Source of the DNA: Bdellovibrionales bacterium CG10_big_fil_rev_8_21_14_0_10_45_34
GTDB taxonomy: Bacteria > Bdellovibrionota > Bdellovibrionia > Bdellovibrionales > 1-14-0-10-45-34
Assembly (NCBI GenBank): GCA_002778785.1
Contig: PEZS01000011.1
Coordinates: forward strand, 511,079 to 575,078
Length of the DNA stretch: 64,000 nt
Direction: 5' to 3'
The notes below the pieces were generated by a model. The model was given only the letters and a program-made list of their open reading frames with translations. It had not been told where the DNA came from and ran no database searches. Shown piece by piece: positions 44,928-53,529 of this stretch. Each line of letters starts with the position of its first letter. Within the stretch, counting starts at the first letter, position 1. A program made the translations under genes and the position numbers.

Positions 44928-44958
44928 ATATTTAGTCATTGAACCCATAAAATCCGCC

Positions 44959-44987
44959 TTGATCAAGCATCTGCGAGTGTTTATCGT
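44959..44987 (+). promoter_or_regulatory. Candidate promoter of the SRP RNA gene
   Basis: TTGATC (44959-44964) and TATCGT (44982-44987) are separated by exactly 17 bp, each matching the sigma-70 consensus at four of six positions. The predicted start, about 44994, agrees with the start of the folded SRP RNA. A GC-rich discriminator-like stretch is not evident. Confidence 0.4.
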
Positions 44988-44994
44988 TCAGTCC

Positions 44995-45097
44995 TTGAGG
45001 TCAGGCCCCATACGAGAGCGTGGGTAATTAATCCCGCCAGGTCTGAAAAGAAGCAACGGTCGTTATCGACCTCTGCGTTATGGGTTTCCTGGCCACC
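44995..45097 (+). ncRNA. ffs: Bacterial small SRP RNA (4.5S type)
   Basis: The transcript folds into one long hairpin. GGTCAGG (44999-45005) pairs with CCTGGCC (45088-45094), and CCCATA (45007-45012) with TATGGG (45079-45084). The apical part CCAGGTCTGAAAAGAAGCAACGG matches, in two blocks (AGGTC and GAAGCA), the universal symmetric and asymmetric loops bound by Ffh; the tetraloop is GAAA closed by U-A instead of the common GGAA. It works with Ffh and FtsY in co-translational membrane targeting. A position just ahead of dnaX is known from other bacteria. The ends are approximate. Confidence 0.88.
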
Positions 45098-45103
45098 TTT
45101 TTT
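45086..45103 (+). terminator. Intrinsic terminator formed by the SRP RNA stem and T-run
   Basis: The closing strand of the SRP RNA helix (CCTGGCCACC) runs straight into six T residues (45098-45103), the form of a Rho-independent terminator. The dnaX ATG follows only 11 bp later, so part of the transcripts may read through into dnaX. Confidence 0.6.
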
Positions 45104-45114
45104 GGGGAACCAAC

Positions 45115-46854
45115 ATGGCCTACCAAGTGATCGCCAGAAAATGGCGTCCGAAAAATTTTAGCCAGCTCGTAGGTCACGAATCTATCCGAACGACTCTCAT
45201 CAATTCACTCAAAAACGATCGGCTGCCGCACGCTCTACTATTTTCTGGATCAAGAGGTGTCGGAAAAACATCCACCGCGCGCATCCTCGCCAAAATTTTA
45301 AGGTGCACAGATCTTCACGATTACACTCCTTGTGAAAATTGCCAAAACTGCAAAGAGATTACAAGTGGTTCTAGTCTTGACGTGGTTGAGCTTGATGGCG
45401 CAAGCAACAATGGTGTGGATGCTATTCGAGAGCTTATCGAGACATCTCGATTTATGCCCTCAAGTGGCTCTCGAAAAGTTTATATAATTGACGAAGTTCA
45501 TATGCTCTCAACAAGTGCATTTAATGCACTTTTAAAAACGCTCGAAGAGCCGCCCGCACATGTTGTTTTTATTTTTGCCACAACAGAGCCTCACAAAATT
45601 CCGCTCACGATACTCTCGCGCTGCCAACGCTTTGAATTCGGCAGGATTCGTGTCAAAGAAACTTATGAACACCTAAAAGAAATCGCCAAGCAAGAAGGCA
45701 TTCAGTTTGAAGAGTCTGCCCTTTGGAGCATTGCCCAGGCCGGAGACGGCTCTATGAGAGACAGTCAAAGCCTGCTTGATCAAGCCGCCTCTTTTAGTGA
45801 GAGCCAGCTAACTACAAAGCTTGTATCAGACATGTTGGGTGTTGCGCCCCGCGAGCAGATTCGCGCCCTTATTTCGGCGATCCTCAACAGAGACGTAAAT
45901 GCAGGCATAAGCCTCATTGCGCAATTTGACCGCCAGGCCTTTGATAACAAACGTATCGTTGATGAGCTACTAGTAAACCTTCGCGACATGGCAGTCTTAA
46001 AGATATCACCTCATTCGGATTGGCTTGATCTGTCTGATGAAGACCAAGCTTGCTTGACACAAATGTCGTCATTGGTGAGCTCCGAAGAAATTCAGTTTTT
46101 ATTCGATGTTGCTCTTAAAGGGGCACAAGATATTGCTCGCACTCATGTTCCGCGCATGGCGTTTGAAATGCTCTTATTAAAAATGATAAGCGCTCCAAAG
46201 GTTGCCGACATCGGAGCCTTGCTCAGAGGTGCTCAAACATTAGCCATATCTCAAGATCCCGTGACTATAGCCGATTCTCAGAAACAAGAGGCTAATTTTA
46301 CAAGCCCACCTCCTTTGCATGACGACAAGAACAGCTTTAGGAAACCATCTCCTTCAATTTTAAACAAAAACCCCGTGAGCTCTCAGAACGCGCCTACAAG
46401 TAAAAGTCATAACTCTCGCCCAACACCAAAGCAGATATCTTTAGATGGTCATCTTGAAGAAGGATGGTTTTCTTTAGTTGCCGAAATAAAAAGAGACCAC
46501 CCATTTTGGGCTGCGAAGTTAGAACACCTGAGCGCTTTAGAACTTTTGGATGGCCGTTTAAAGCTGGGCGCTAAAGCTAGCCACTCATTTTTGTCTCAGC
46601 AGCTTTCGACACCCAAAACCACTCAGGCCCTTAGAGACTTACTGAAAACTTACGGAATTGTTGTAAGCCATATCGAGATCGCTACGGTATCGGCACATAC
46701 GCAGACTCCCGTAAAAGCCCCTAAAGAAGTTCAACGGGGTCAGGCTCAAAAACAAGAGGCTGAAATCTTAGAAAAAATTAACCAGGATCCACTAGTGAAA
46801 AAATCAAAGGCATTATTTAATGGTGAAATTCAAATTACAAAGGAGAACCGATGA
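45115..46854 (+). CDS. dnaX: DNA polymerase III subunits gamma/tau
   Basis: A 579-residue AAA+ clamp-loader subunit. Walker A is GSRGVGKT at 45-52, the zinc module C64, C73, C76, C79, Walker B with DEVH at 126-129, and the sensor SRC at 168-170. The domain III collar follows to about 365; the rest is a variable linker (about 370-440) and a C-terminal tau-like domain. No clear slippery heptamer for a gamma frameshift was seen in the middle of the gene. GGGGA precedes the ATG. The stop overlaps the ybaB start (ATGA). Confidence 0.96.
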   Translation: MAYQVIARKWRPKNFSQLVGHESIRTTLINSLKNDRLPHALLFSGSRGVGKTSTARILAKILRCTDLHDYTPCENCQNCKEITSGSSLDVVELDGASNNGVDAIRELIETSRFMPSSGSRKVYIIDEVHMLSTSAFNALLKTLEEPPAHVVFIFATTEPHKIPLTILSRCQRFEFGRIRVKETYEHLKEIAKQEGIQFEESALWSIAQAGDGSMRDSQSLLDQAASFSESQLTTKLVSDMLGVAPREQIRALISAILNRDVNAGISLIAQFDRQAFDNKRIVDELLVNLRDMAVLKISPHSDWLDLSDEDQACLTQMSSLVSSEEIQFLFDVALKGAQDIARTHVPRMAFEMLLLKMISAPKVADIGALLRGAQTLAISQDPVTIADSQKQEANFTSPPPLHDDKNSFRKPSPSILNKNPVSSQNAPTSKSHNSRPTPKQISLDGHLEEGWFSLVAEIKRDHPFWAAKLEHLSALELLDGRLKLGAKASHSFLSQQLSTPKTTQALRDLLKTYGIVVSHIEIATVSAHTQTPVKAPKEVQRGQAQKQEAEILEKINQDPLVKKSKALFNGEIQITKENR

Positions 46855-47174
46855 AAGGCTTTCCCGGCGGAATGCAGCAGTTCATCAAGCAAGCAAACCA
46901 AATGCAAAGTCGCATTCAGAAGCTGCAGGAGCAGCTGGAGACGAAAGAGTACGCGGGAACGGCGGGAGGAGGCTCTGTTTCGGCCATTGCCACCGGTAAG
47001 CTTGATGTCAAAAGCATAACAATTAAACCCGAGGTCCTCGAAGCAGCAGATACGGAAATGGTTCAAGATCTTGTGATGATCGCTGTTAATGAGGCCCTCA
47101 AACTGGCCAAAGCTGAGCGAGATGCAGAAATGCAGAAAACCACTGGCGGAATGGGGATCCCAGGGATTTTCTAG
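46851..47174 (+). CDS. ybaB: YbaB/EbfC nucleoid-associated protein
   Basis: A 107-residue DNA-binding protein. The N-terminal coiled-coil helix (MQQFIKQANQMQSRIQKLQEQLE) and the core VSAIATGKLDVKSITIKPEVLEAAD and DLVMIAVNEALKLAKA are family hallmarks. It forms tweezer-like dimers. Placement between dnaX and recR is widely conserved. The start overlaps the dnaX stop as ATGA with AGGAGA just upstream. Confidence 0.95.
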   Translation: MKGFPGGMQQFIKQANQMQSRIQKLQEQLETKEYAGTAGGGSVSAIATGKLDVKSITIKPEVLEAADTEMVQDLVMIAVNEALKLAKAERDAEMQKTTGGMGIPGIF

Positions 47175-47204
47175 TCGTTTTTTTGCGATGAGAATCCCCA
47201 TCAT

Positions 47205-47822
47205 ATGAGCCAACAAATACCTACTCTTCAAAGACTTATTAGTGAACTCTCGAGGCTGCCGGGCATTGGTGAGAAAACCGCTGAGCGGCTTTGCTATTTT
47301 ATCTTAAAGACTGGATCTGAATATTCAGATCGTCTCAAGCAAGCTCTTAGCGATGTTCAAATCAACGTAAAGACCTGTCAAATATGTTACTCGTACACGG
47401 ACCTTGAGGAGATATGCCATATCTGCCGAAACCCCGACCGCGACCTCCACTCAATTTGCGTCGTCGAGCAAGCCTCTGATATTTTTCGAATTGAGTCTGC
47501 GGGAGCCTTCAAAGGGCAGTATCATGTTCTTCAGGGCGCGCTCTCTCCACTTGATGGCGTTTTAGCTGAGGACCTTCGAGTAAAGGAACTTTTTGAAAGA
47601 CTCGATGAAGCTATCGTTGCCGAAGCACCTATTAAAGAGATTATTCTTGCGCTAGATGCCGATATTGAGGGCGACACAACGGCTCTCTACTTGGCGAAAA
47701 TGCTTGAAGGTAGAGGCGTGCGCTTAACAAGAATTGCGCATGGTGTTCCATTTGGAACGAATATAGATTATATTGATCAACGAACACTTTGTCGGGCTCT
47801 TGAAAATAGGGTGGAGATTTAA
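47205..47822 (+). CDS. recR: Recombination mediator RecR
   Basis: A 205-residue protein with an N-terminal helix-hairpin-helix (LSRLPGIGEKTAERL), a C4 zinc finger (C58, C61, C71, C74) and a Toprim domain from about 84 (SICVVEQASDIFRIES ... ILALDADIEGDTTALYLA). With RecF/RecO it loads RecA on gapped DNA. The ATG lacks a good ribosome site, suggesting coupling to ybaB (30-bp gap). Length is normal. Confidence 0.96.
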   Translation: MSQQIPTLQRLISELSRLPGIGEKTAERLCYFILKTGSEYSDRLKQALSDVQINVKTCQICYSYTDLEEICHICRNPDRDLHSICVVEQASDIFRIESAGAFKGQYHVLQGALSPLDGVLAEDLRVKELFERLDEAIVAEAPIKEIILALDADIEGDTTALYLAKMLEGRGVRLTRIAHGVPFGTNIDYIDQRTLCRALENRVEI

Positions 47823-47883
47823 GCCCCTCTAGCGCCACCAAGAATCATTTGCACGATTGCCTATTGAATGAAAGTCTAAAGCC

Positions 47884-48474
47884 ATGTCTGTCGTGAATTA
47901 CAACGCCAAAGAAATCCACTGCAAAATAGTTTATTACGGTCCTTCATTGGGCGGCAAAACTACGAATGTTCAGTGGATTTACCAAAAAACCAATCCCGAC
48001 AAAAAAAGCGAGATGCGGTTTTTACCTACAGAAAACGAACGAACTCTTTTTTTTGATTTCTTGCCTTTAGAAATTGGTAAGGTTCAAGATTTTACAACTC
48101 GGTTTCATTTGTACTCTGTGCCTGGGCAAATCGTTTATGACTCTAGCCGAAAGCTAGTCATGAAAGGCCTAGACGGTGTGATCTTTGTAGCTGACTCGCA
48201 AAGAGAGCGCATGGATGAAAATGTTGAGGCTCTAAAAAATCTTGAAACAAATTTGAAGCAGCAAGGATACGACATTCACCAAATTCCGTTGGTGTTCCAA
48301 TACAACAAGCGAGACCTACCAAATGCGCTTCCGATTAGTGAGCTACGCTCAAAGCTAAACCGTTTCAATGCCCCGGAACTTGAGGCCGTCGCCAGCGAAG
48401 GCAGCGGCGTGTTTGACACCCTCAAGATCATTTCAAAGAAAATATTAAATGTCCTTAAGGGCGGCGAAATCTAG
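47884..48474 (+). CDS. mglA: MglA-type small Ras-like GTPase
   Basis: A 196-residue GTPase. The P-loop is GPSLGGKT at 19-26, FLPTENERTLFFDFLP marks the MglA switch I region, FHLYSVPGQIVYDSSR is switch II, and QYNKRDLP supplies the NKxD base-recognition motif. In myxobacteria MglA sets cell polarity and motility, and a Bdellovibrio homologue is reported to be important for predation. No MglB GAP gene is adjacent. The gene lies 61 bp after recR on the same strand. Confidence 0.92.
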   Translation: MSVVNYNAKEIHCKIVYYGPSLGGKTTNVQWIYQKTNPDKKSEMRFLPTENERTLFFDFLPLEIGKVQDFTTRFHLYSVPGQIVYDSSRKLVMKGLDGVIFVADSQRERMDENVEALKNLETNLKQQGYDIHQIPLVFQYNKRDLPNALPISELRSKLNRFNAPELEAVASEGSGVFDTLKIISKKILNVLKGGEI

Positions 48475-48509
48475 GATCTTTTGCTTTTGCGGGGATTTGA
48501 TCTTAAAAC

Positions 48510-49508
48510 GTGATTACTATGGGCGTAGTCGAAGAAATTCTCCTATATAAAAAGCAAAATGGCTTTCAGATCTTGGCGCACTACTATGAAGAGGGTGATA
48601 TCCAAGACATCGCCGATGAGATTGGCGATAGCTTGTTTTTAGCCCAAAAAGGCTCTCAGTCTGACAAGCAAAACATCATTTTGGCTGGCGTTGTTTTCAT
48701 GGGCGAAAGCGTGAAGCTGTTGGCCCCCCACAAGCGAGTCTTTGTGCCCGATGTGAATGCGGGGTGCAGCCTAGTTCATGGATCGCCAGAAGTTAAGTTT
48801 CGGAAGTGGCGCGAAAGTTTTGAAGATGCGATTTGTGTTACCTACATTAATAGCAGCGTTAAGGTAAAGGCTTTATCAGACATCATCTGTACCTCTAGTA
48901 ACGCAGAAAAAATCATCGCAAGCATTCCATCAGGTAAAAAAGTGCTATTTGCTCCTGATCAAAACTTGGGCCGTTATCTTATTAAAAAAACAGGTCGTGA
49001 AATGGAGCTTTGGCCGGGCAGCTGCGAAGTTCACGTTCTTTTTCACGCAAAAGAACTCGATAAACTTATAAGGCAGAATCCGGAGGCCGTCGTGATTGCT
49101 CATCCGGAGTGCAATGACGGAATTCTTTCTCTTTCGCATGTAATTGGCTCGACGTCACGACTCCTTGAAGAGGTTCGGTCCAATCCTGCAAAGAAGTTTA
49201 TAGTTGCTACAGAAGAAGGCATTCTACATCAAATGAAAAAGGTTCGCCCAGATGCTGAGCTGATACAGGCGCCTACTGAGGCGGGCTGTGGCTGCAATCA
49301 GTGCCCTTATATGAAGCTCAATACCTTAGAGAAAATCCTGAGAATACTGAAAGAGGGTGTTTCGAGTGCTGCCGGCACTCAAAAGTTGCTTCCCGAAGAG
49401 ATCTTTATAGAGACTGAATATTTTGAAAAGGCGAATTTGGCACTTGAGCGAATGATGAAAGTTTCTCGCGGCGAGCCGATTGATTGGAACTCTGGTATCT
49501 CAATTTGA
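48510..49508 (+). CDS. nadA: Quinolinate synthase A
   Basis: A 332-residue [4Fe-4S] enzyme that condenses iminoaspartate and dihydroxyacetone phosphate to quinolinate in NAD synthesis. ADEIGDSLFLAQ is the family signature. Cluster ligands are probably C86 (NAGCSLVH), C201 (HPECNDG) and C262 or C265 (GCGCNQCPYM). Starts at GTG 48510 or ATG 48519 are possible; neither has a strong ribosome site. nadB and nadC are not in the window. Confidence 0.95.
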   Translation: MITMGVVEEILLYKKQNGFQILAHYYEEGDIQDIADEIGDSLFLAQKGSQSDKQNIILAGVVFMGESVKLLAPHKRVFVPDVNAGCSLVHGSPEVKFRKWRESFEDAICVTYINSSVKVKALSDIICTSSNAEKIIASIPSGKKVLFAPDQNLGRYLIKKTGREMELWPGSCEVHVLFHAKELDKLIRQNPEAVVIAHPECNDGILSLSHVIGSTSRLLEEVRSNPAKKFIVATEEGILHQMKKVRPDAELIQAPTEAGCGCNQCPYMKLNTLEKILRILKEGVSSAAGTQKLLPEEIFIETEYFEKANLALERMMKVSRGEPIDWNSGISI

Positions 49509-49701
49509 TACTGACGCGGAGTTCAGGAATTCCCTTAAACTTTGGTCCCGCCAGACCGAAACAACCTTAACACGTTCTTTTGCTACAAGCTTTAGGCCAG
49601 CAGTCTCTTTGAGTGCGTGCTTAAATGTGAATACTTAAAGAACTATGGCCGACCCGTACGCTGTTGAATGGATATGTAAGAGGTTTTAGAAGGAGCGTAG
49701 A

Positions 49702-50082
49702 ATGATAAAGAAGTCCAATCGAGTTTCTACACGAAAAGAAATCGAAGGAATAAACGTAAGCAATCTAACAGCACTTGATAAGTTTGCAGTCATTTCAAGA
49801 AAGGCTAAACTTGTCGATGCTTCGTCGACGGGATTTCTACTTTTGGTGGACAGAAAAGACATCGTTCCAAAAGCTCTCAGGCAAACCCTCACCTTAGAAT
49901 CTATTGAGGGTGAACCTATTATGCTGACCATTTCAGAAATGGATCTAGAAATTGACGGGCTCGTTACTCGAACTAAATTCCTAGGAAAAGGCATTTTTGA
50001 AGTAGCCATTGATTTTTCGTTTGATGCTCCTGAGTATTGGCGTGAATGCCTATTGGATCTATTACCCTCTCCTCAAAGATAG
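49702..50082 (+). CDS. PilZ-domain protein (candidate c-di-GMP receptor)
   Basis: A 126-residue single-domain protein. It carries both c-di-GMP-binding signatures: R7-x3-R11 (NRVSTRKE) and D39-x-S-x2-G44 (DASSTG), followed by beta strands and a final helix (PEYWRECLLDLLP). Spacing between the motifs is as expected. It probably senses c-di-GMP and acts on an unknown partner. AAGGAGCG precedes the ATG. It is 193 bp after nadA and may have its own promoter. Confidence 0.75.
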   Translation: MIKKSNRVSTRKEIEGINVSNLTALDKFAVISRKAKLVDASSTGFLLLVDRKDIVPKALRQTLTLESIEGEPIMLTISEMDLEIDGLVTRTKFLGKGIFEVAIDFSFDAPEYWRECLLDLLPSPQR

Positions 50083-50144
50083 GATTTTAAATTTCAAACA
50101 TGCGCTTGATTTGACGCCCTTGAGCATCTACATTCGGCTGCATT

Positions 50145-50840
50145 GTGGTGGATTTACTAGAAATATTTAAAACTCCGATCGAGCTGAGGCCTGACCACTG
50201 GGAAGACGTTGTCTTGAAGGCCCTCCCCTCACGACTTTACCACCTGTTAGATCAAACTGCCGCTCAAGGCCCTGATGGATGGCCCTACTTGAGAGTCGGC
50301 TTTGTGGAGAGCTCTGGCGTCTCAGCATCTGGAAGCACGCAGACTGGTGAATCAGCAACTCAACTTTTTGAATGGCTTTCAGCAAGAGGCATAGGTCTTT
50401 GGGTCGACCCGCTGAACAGCAATACTGCAGATACTTCTTATCTCATCACTTACGGTATGGTCTTAAACTTTTGCCTTAATGGCGAACTAAAACTGAAAGA
50501 CTCGTCAGCCCCGTTGGCTGAAGAGTTTACCCTCGATGGTGGAGCCCCAATTCATTGTGGCCCCCCATCACATGAGTACCTACCAAAGACAGCTCAAAAG
50601 ATTTTGCGTGCGTTTTTGCAAGATCAGGGCGTTCTTATGCCTAAAATACTTATGATAAGTGAGAATAAGAAAGACTACGATTTGTGTTTTTCGCTCGAGT
50701 CTTTAGGGAGCCCTCCGAAAACTGAACATCAGGGAATTTTAGAAGCTATTTCGTGGTTTCTACCCACGCACTATCGGCTAGCACTCATATCGGAGCAGGG
50801 GCTGCCTCGGTTTTTTACTTTGGGTGACGACGCCAATTGA
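50145..50840 (+). CDS. Uncharacterised protein
   Basis: A 231-residue soluble protein not matched to a family. It has no signal peptide or TM helix. An N-terminal ELRPDHWEDVVLKALPSRLYHLLD, a central GIGLWVDPL / SYLITYGMVLNFCLNGEL and a C-terminal ISWFLPTHYRLALISEQGLPRFF suggest an alpha/beta domain. The start is one of two adjacent GTG codons at 50145. It follows the PilZ gene by 62 bp on the same strand, so it may be cotranscribed and linked to c-di-GMP signalling (inference). Codon use looks like that of its neighbours. Confidence 0.6.
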   Translation: MVDLLEIFKTPIELRPDHWEDVVLKALPSRLYHLLDQTAAQGPDGWPYLRVGFVESSGVSASGSTQTGESATQLFEWLSARGIGLWVDPLNSNTADTSYLITYGMVLNFCLNGELKLKDSSAPLAEEFTLDGGAPIHCGPPSHEYLPKTAQKILRAFLQDQGVLMPKILMISENKKDYDLCFSLESLGSPPKTEHQGILEAISWFLPTHYRLALISEQGLPRFFTLGDDAN

Positions 50841-50963
50841 GTGCAACAGTGAATAGAGGTCAATAGAGACCTGGCCGTAATTACGAAAATCTCAGTCTCA
50901 AGAGCCGCTATCACTTAGGACACTGAAGATTCAAGCTAGGAGCAATCGGACATCTAAATGCCT

Positions 50964-51683
50964 CTATATCTCTGAAAACAGAAGCTTCAAACTAACGGTA
51001 ATCGGGCTTTTTACACGAATTTTAAAGAGAAGCAGATTCGCCTCCTTCACAATAATCCCAAAGTCTGAGAAATCCATCTTAGTAGCTCCTACTGCAGTGA
51101 GCTTCGAGGGTGATTCGCCTGTTTTCGAAAGTACCAACTCGATGGCATCAGTTTTTTGCGCTCCTCTTATGTTCCAGGCTCCAGAAGCCAAAGCCTTTGC
51201 GGGCTTCCCCGCAGCTACAAGCGCTTGCCAGTCAGGTTCTATCTCTATCTTACTGATTTCAAATGACACCGTCTCAAACTTGATTGCACCCCTTTGATCA
51301 TCTCGGATCTCGTCTTCAGCGGTGCAAATATGTTCATCGGGGAATTTACTCTGAGAATAATCGAGCATGAGTGACTCTTTGACATGACAGTCTCGTTCGT
51401 CATCACCGGTCTTCATGGATGCCACATCGACCGACAATTTGCCAATGGGCGCAAGTGGCTCTGTGTTTATTAGTTCTTTATCAAAGGCGAAGTCGTTGAG
51501 CCTCGCCTCGCCTCTAACTTTGCCTAGTGTGAAAGCAAATTCAAAATTCACTGTTGATTTAGCTGTGTCTAACACCAACCTATCGCTTTTTTCAGTCTTC
51601 TCTGCTTGCGCGACAATCGCCTCATTAAAAAAGAAGATAGATAGAAAACACGTCGCTGAAATTAACAAAGTGAAATTTCTCAA
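50964..51683 (-). CDS. Exported YceI-like protein
   Basis: An exported protein of about 239 residues with a signal peptide (TLLISATCFLSIFFFNEAIVAQA). The mature part resembles the YceI lipocalin-like fold: LVLDTAKSTVNFEF, KVRGEARLNDFAF, LSVDVASMKTGDDERDCHVKESLMLDYSQ and IKFETVSFEI. YceI proteins bind isoprenoid-type lipids in the periplasm. The start is placed at TTG 51683, 6 nt after AGAAGGA; the longer frame from 51710 has no ribosome site. It follows the outer-membrane barrel gene. Confidence 0.75.
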   Translation of the reverse strand: MRNFTLLISATCFLSIFFFNEAIVAQAEKTEKSDRLVLDTAKSTVNFEFAFTLGKVRGEARLNDFAFDKELINTEPLAPIGKLSVDVASMKTGDDERDCHVKESLMLDYSQSKFPDEHICTAEDEIRDDQRGAIKFETVSFEISKIEIEPDWQALVAAGKPAKALASGAWNIRGAQKTDAIELVLSKTGESPSKLTAVGATKMDFSDFGIIVKEANLLLFKIRVKSPITVSLKLLFSEI

Positions 51684-51713
51684 CGTCTGTCCTTCTGGAT
51701 AAAACCGCAAGAT

Positions 51714-52304
51714 TTAAAAAGTAAGAATGTCAGCATTGAGTATAGCGGCCCAAGATCGCACGTAGAGCTTGTCAGAGCTAGTGGCGACGTCGGTAATGCC
51801 GTGTTGGTAATGAATTGCCAGTTGAAGCGGAATACCAATATCTATTCCGGCGCCAAACCCAAGAAGTAGGGATGTGTTTGAAGACTCAATCTGCGGATCA
51901 CCGGTTGAAGGGGTAACTGCGGCAGAGGATTTAGACCCTAAAACTAAACCACCATCTAAAAATAGACTTACCATATCTGTCGGTAGCAGATGAAACCTAA
52001 CGAACGCCGGTATTTCAACATACTTGATGCTTAATGTGTATTCCTGTCCCAAGGCCGTCGTACTGCCTTGAAATTCATTCATTCTTAGCCCGACAATAAA
52101 ATCTAAAACCGGGAGTAAATCAAAATTCAGCTGAGCCCCGTAGAGCATAGAATTCTTCTGACTGTAGGCTTGTGTGCTGCCGGGACTTTCATAGGCGAAT
52201 TTGTTCTGGTTCATACCCGCATTCACACCAAGTTTCATGATCGCGTGAGAAGTCGACGTAATAGCCAAGAAACTGAAAAAAACAATAGCTACAAATTTTT
52301 TCAC
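51714..52304 (-). CDS. Small outer-membrane beta-barrel protein
   Basis: A 196-residue exported protein: signal peptide 1-21 (KKFVAIVFFSFLAITSTSHA) followed by alternating hydrophobic strands such as LNFDLLPVLDFIVGLRMNEFQ, YVEIPAFVRFHLLP and SLFLDGGLVLGSK, in keeping with a PF13505-type eight-stranded barrel; it ends in F, as barrel proteins often do. It is preceded by a perfect 10-bp hairpin. The GTG start has GGGGGAAAG upstream. Confidence 0.82.
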   Translation of the reverse strand: MKKFVAIVFFSFLAITSTSHAIMKLGVNAGMNQNKFAYESPGSTQAYSQKNSMLYGAQLNFDLLPVLDFIVGLRMNEFQGSTTALGQEYTLSIKYVEIPAFVRFHLLPTDMVSLFLDGGLVLGSKSSAAVTPSTGDPQIESSNTSLLLGFGAGIDIGIPLQLAIHYQHGITDVATSSDKLYVRSWAAILNADILTF

Positions 52305-52318
52305 AAAGCTTTCCCCCG

Positions 52319-52345
52319 GTAAGTTTTAAGTGGCCTAAAACTTAC
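52319..52345. promoter_or_regulatory. Perfect 10-bp inverted repeat ahead of the outer-membrane barrel gene
   Basis: GTAAGTTTTA (52319-52328) and TAAAACTTAC (52336-52345) are exact reverse complements around a 7-nt loop. On the leftward strand the repeat starts within a TATAGT hexamer (-10-like, 52349-52344) and ends next to the GGGGGAAAG ribosome site. It could be a repressor operator or a 5'-UTR hairpin that controls translation or stability. Confidence 0.5.
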
Positions 52346-52413
52346 TATACGATTTACGAGACGGTCAATCGGGTTCAGAATTCTCATTCGGGCCCGCCAT
52401 GAAGTGTATAATT

Positions 52414-53529
52414 TTAAATTTCTGTCTGGGTCGTAAATCCCTTTAATGTCGTGCTGAGCTCGTCTTTGTCGCGCGAAGCTGTAGGTTCGCTTTGGCAATA
52501 AAGAGCTACGAGTTTTGCTAAAGCTTCCAGGGATTCGATATGAGTTCTCTCGTAACCATGCGAAGAGTCGCAACCAAAGCAGACCAACGCTGTTCGAATA
52601 TCATTTCCGGCTTCGATCGCTGAGGCAGCATCACATCGATACCATCTAAAAACATCCCTCTCGTGTTGAATGCCATTGCTTTCACAAAGACCCAGCAGCT
52701 TATGAGTCAAATGATAATCAAAAGGACCCGTCGAGTCTTTCATACAAACTGTCACGCCAGCCTCAGTAGAGTTTTGCCCTGGCGCAACTGTGGAATTGTC
52801 AATACTCACCATTTCGGATACGTCGCCATGCAGGACCGCCGAGGCTCCTGAGCCAACCTCTTCTGAGATCGTAAAGAGTAAATGACAATCAAGAGGCAAA
52901 TCGGCTTTGCTATCAGACAAATACTTTGCCGCAGCTAAAAGTGTGGCGACGCCTGCTTTGTTGTCGAGGTGTCTTGAAGAAATGTATTTGTCATCAATGA
53001 TTTCGAAGACTGGATCGATGGCAATAAAATCTCCTATTTTATACCCAGCACTCTGAAGCGTAGCCTTGTTGAAAACAGGAGAGTCTACTCGAACCTCTAC
53101 CGTGTCCCAAGAAATCGGAAGTGTGTCGATTTCTTTGTTGTATGTATGACCAGAGCTCTTGAGCGGTAAAATGCTACCTCGCTTAACCCCATCATCACAG
53201 AAAATTGTGACTCGGGCTCCTTCAGCAAATCGAGAAGACCATGTGCCAATAGGAACTATCTGCAATCTTCCGTTGTCCTTTAAAGATTTGGTCATTGCAC
53301 CTAGAGTATCTAGGTGAGCTACGATCGCCCTACCCGGATTGGCCTGCCGTCCTTTTAAGTTTGCGCGAATGGCTCCTCTTCGAGTCATCTCAAAGCCGAT
53401 CCCCATTTTCTCCAGTGATCTACATGTGTATCTAACGATTTGATCTGTATAGCCGGTTGGCGAAGGTATACTGATCATCTCCTTGAGTGTTGAAAGTAAA
53501 AATTCAGTGTCTATCTTGGGGGTTTTCAA
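52414..53529 (-). CDS. NAGGN-system M42-family peptidase
   Basis: A 371-residue zinc aminopeptidase-like protein of the type found with N-acetylglutaminylglutamine amide (NAGGN) genes. Metal-site residues include H72 and D74 (VAHLDTLG), D189 (SRHLDNKAG) and E223/E224 (ISEEVGSG). It probably hydrolyses or recycles the osmolyte. The start is a TTG supported by GGAGG 7 nt upstream and overlaps the preceding synthetase gene by 26 bp, so the trio is coupled. Confidence 0.88.
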   Translation of the reverse strand: MKTPKIDTEFLLSTLKEMISIPSPTGYTDQIVRYTCRSLEKMGIGFEMTRRGAIRANLKGRQANPGRAIVAHLDTLGAMTKSLKDNGRLQIVPIGTWSSRFAEGARVTIFCDDGVKRGSILPLKSSGHTYNKEIDTLPISWDTVEVRVDSPVFNKATLQSAGYKIGDFIAIDPVFEIIDDKYISSRHLDNKAGVATLLAAAKYLSDSKADLPLDCHLLFTISEEVGSGASAVLHGDVSEMVSIDNSTVAPGQNSTEAGVTVCMKDSTGPFDYHLTHKLLGLCESNGIQHERDVFRWYRCDAASAIEAGNDIRTALVCFGCDSSHGYERTHIESLEALAKLVALYCQSEPTASRDKDELSTTLKGFTTQTEI

